A DNA stretch of 64,000 nucleotides, taken from NCBI GenBank assembly GCA_963970005.1, contig CAXAMN010014002.1, positions 256,960 through 320,959 on the forward strand, given 5' to 3'. The translations under genes and the position numbers were made by a program. The notes under the pieces were generated by a model. It worked only from the letters and a program-made list of their open reading frames with translations. It ran no database searches and had not been told where the DNA came from. The DNA is from Durusdinium trenchii (taxonomy: Eukaryota > Sar > Dinophyceae > Suessiales > Symbiodiniaceae). Below, one piece after another: positions 63,675 through 64,000 of this stretch. Numbering within the stretch: position 1 is the stretch's first letter; each line of letters starts with the position of its first letter.

Positions 63675-64000
63675 GGACCCCCACCCAGGCGTGCAGTGCT
63701 CATGTTGTGATGCTCAGACGTGGAGGGAGTGGTGTTAGAACCGAGTCACCAGCAAACACACATGTGTAAGGTTAATGATGAGAACCCATTAAGCAAATGT
63801 TAAGCATGTCGCGCCAGATCCATGTTGTGATGACATGCTGATGTTTTTTTTTTTTAATAGCCAGGCCCAGGCCTGGTTCTTCCAATGGTTTTCGTGTGTT
63901 GGTGTTTTTCCTAGCTTGAGCAGAGAAGATCCAGTAGATATTTAGTAGGTCTATGGTTGGTAGTCGATAGATACAGGTGGTCGCCAGCCTTGGCATGAGA

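Noticed and set aside
1-64000. CRISPR arrays, rRNA genes, bacterial promoters, operons or integrases
   Set aside because: None seen. Repeats are dispersed or tandem eukaryotic types without regular unique spacers, and the genes are intron-rich eukaryotic genes.

Overview
The window looks like nuclear DNA of a dinoflagellate. Three things in the sequence point to this. First, two conserved eukaryotic genes can be read only as very short exons (24-121 nt) separated by introns of roughly 0.3-9 kb. Second, most of the intron 5' ends that can be fixed by protein alignment are GC rather than GT, and the acceptors are mostly AG followed by G, which is characteristic of dinoflagellates. Third, a PPR array of the ISACEKGGQW type and copia-like fragments of a kind common in dinoflagellate genomes are present. 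Genus cannot be decided from the sequence. All convincing exons are on the + strand, as expected for a unidirectional dinoflagellate gene cluster.

Layout. 1-12.2 kb: scattered GC-rich islands with good splice borders, probably exons of one or more unidentified + strand genes. 12.3-27.7 kb: mitochondrial ATP synthase (F1) gamma subunit, read from the start Met to the stop in 15 recognised exons; one short exon near 23.6-25.0 kb was not found. 27.7-41.8 kb: poorly coding DNA with a few candidate exons, a PPR ORF broken by an assembly gap, a ubiquitin-protease-like C-terminal fragment, a copia-like fragment and a 140-bp tandem repeat rich in hairpins. 42-59 kb or beyond: a PP2C-family Ser/Thr protein phosphatase, split over at least six clear exons; its introns hold the inverted counterpart of the 140-bp repeat, a 0.4-kb direct repeat pair, a 0.5-kb TGAG microsatellite and two degenerate transposon-like ORF sets. 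59-64 kb: mostly intronic or intergenic, with one weak possible PP2C exon.

Most of the remaining DNA is dispersed repeats. Family A is a MITE-like palindromic element with ends near CCCAGACxCTCCATGGGACTGG (more than a dozen copies). Family B carries a conserved block containing CATCATCCACTG. Family C consists of hairpins built on CAGTCGTACCTTC or CTCAGAAGGTACTTGG. Family D has the core AAGGGAAACTGAGG. One family A copy is inserted inside a family B copy. Several family A copies lie within tens of bases of an exon end, which invites comparison with introners. No rRNA, CRISPR array or bacterial-type regulatory signal was seen. There are three runs of N, at 21071-21080, 34111-34120 and 47645-47744.

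Confidence is high for the ATP synthase gamma, PP2C and PPR identifications, moderate for exact exon ends, and low for the orphan exons. Exon calls were made by eye from reading frame, splice dinucleotides and remembered family motifs; no search was run.
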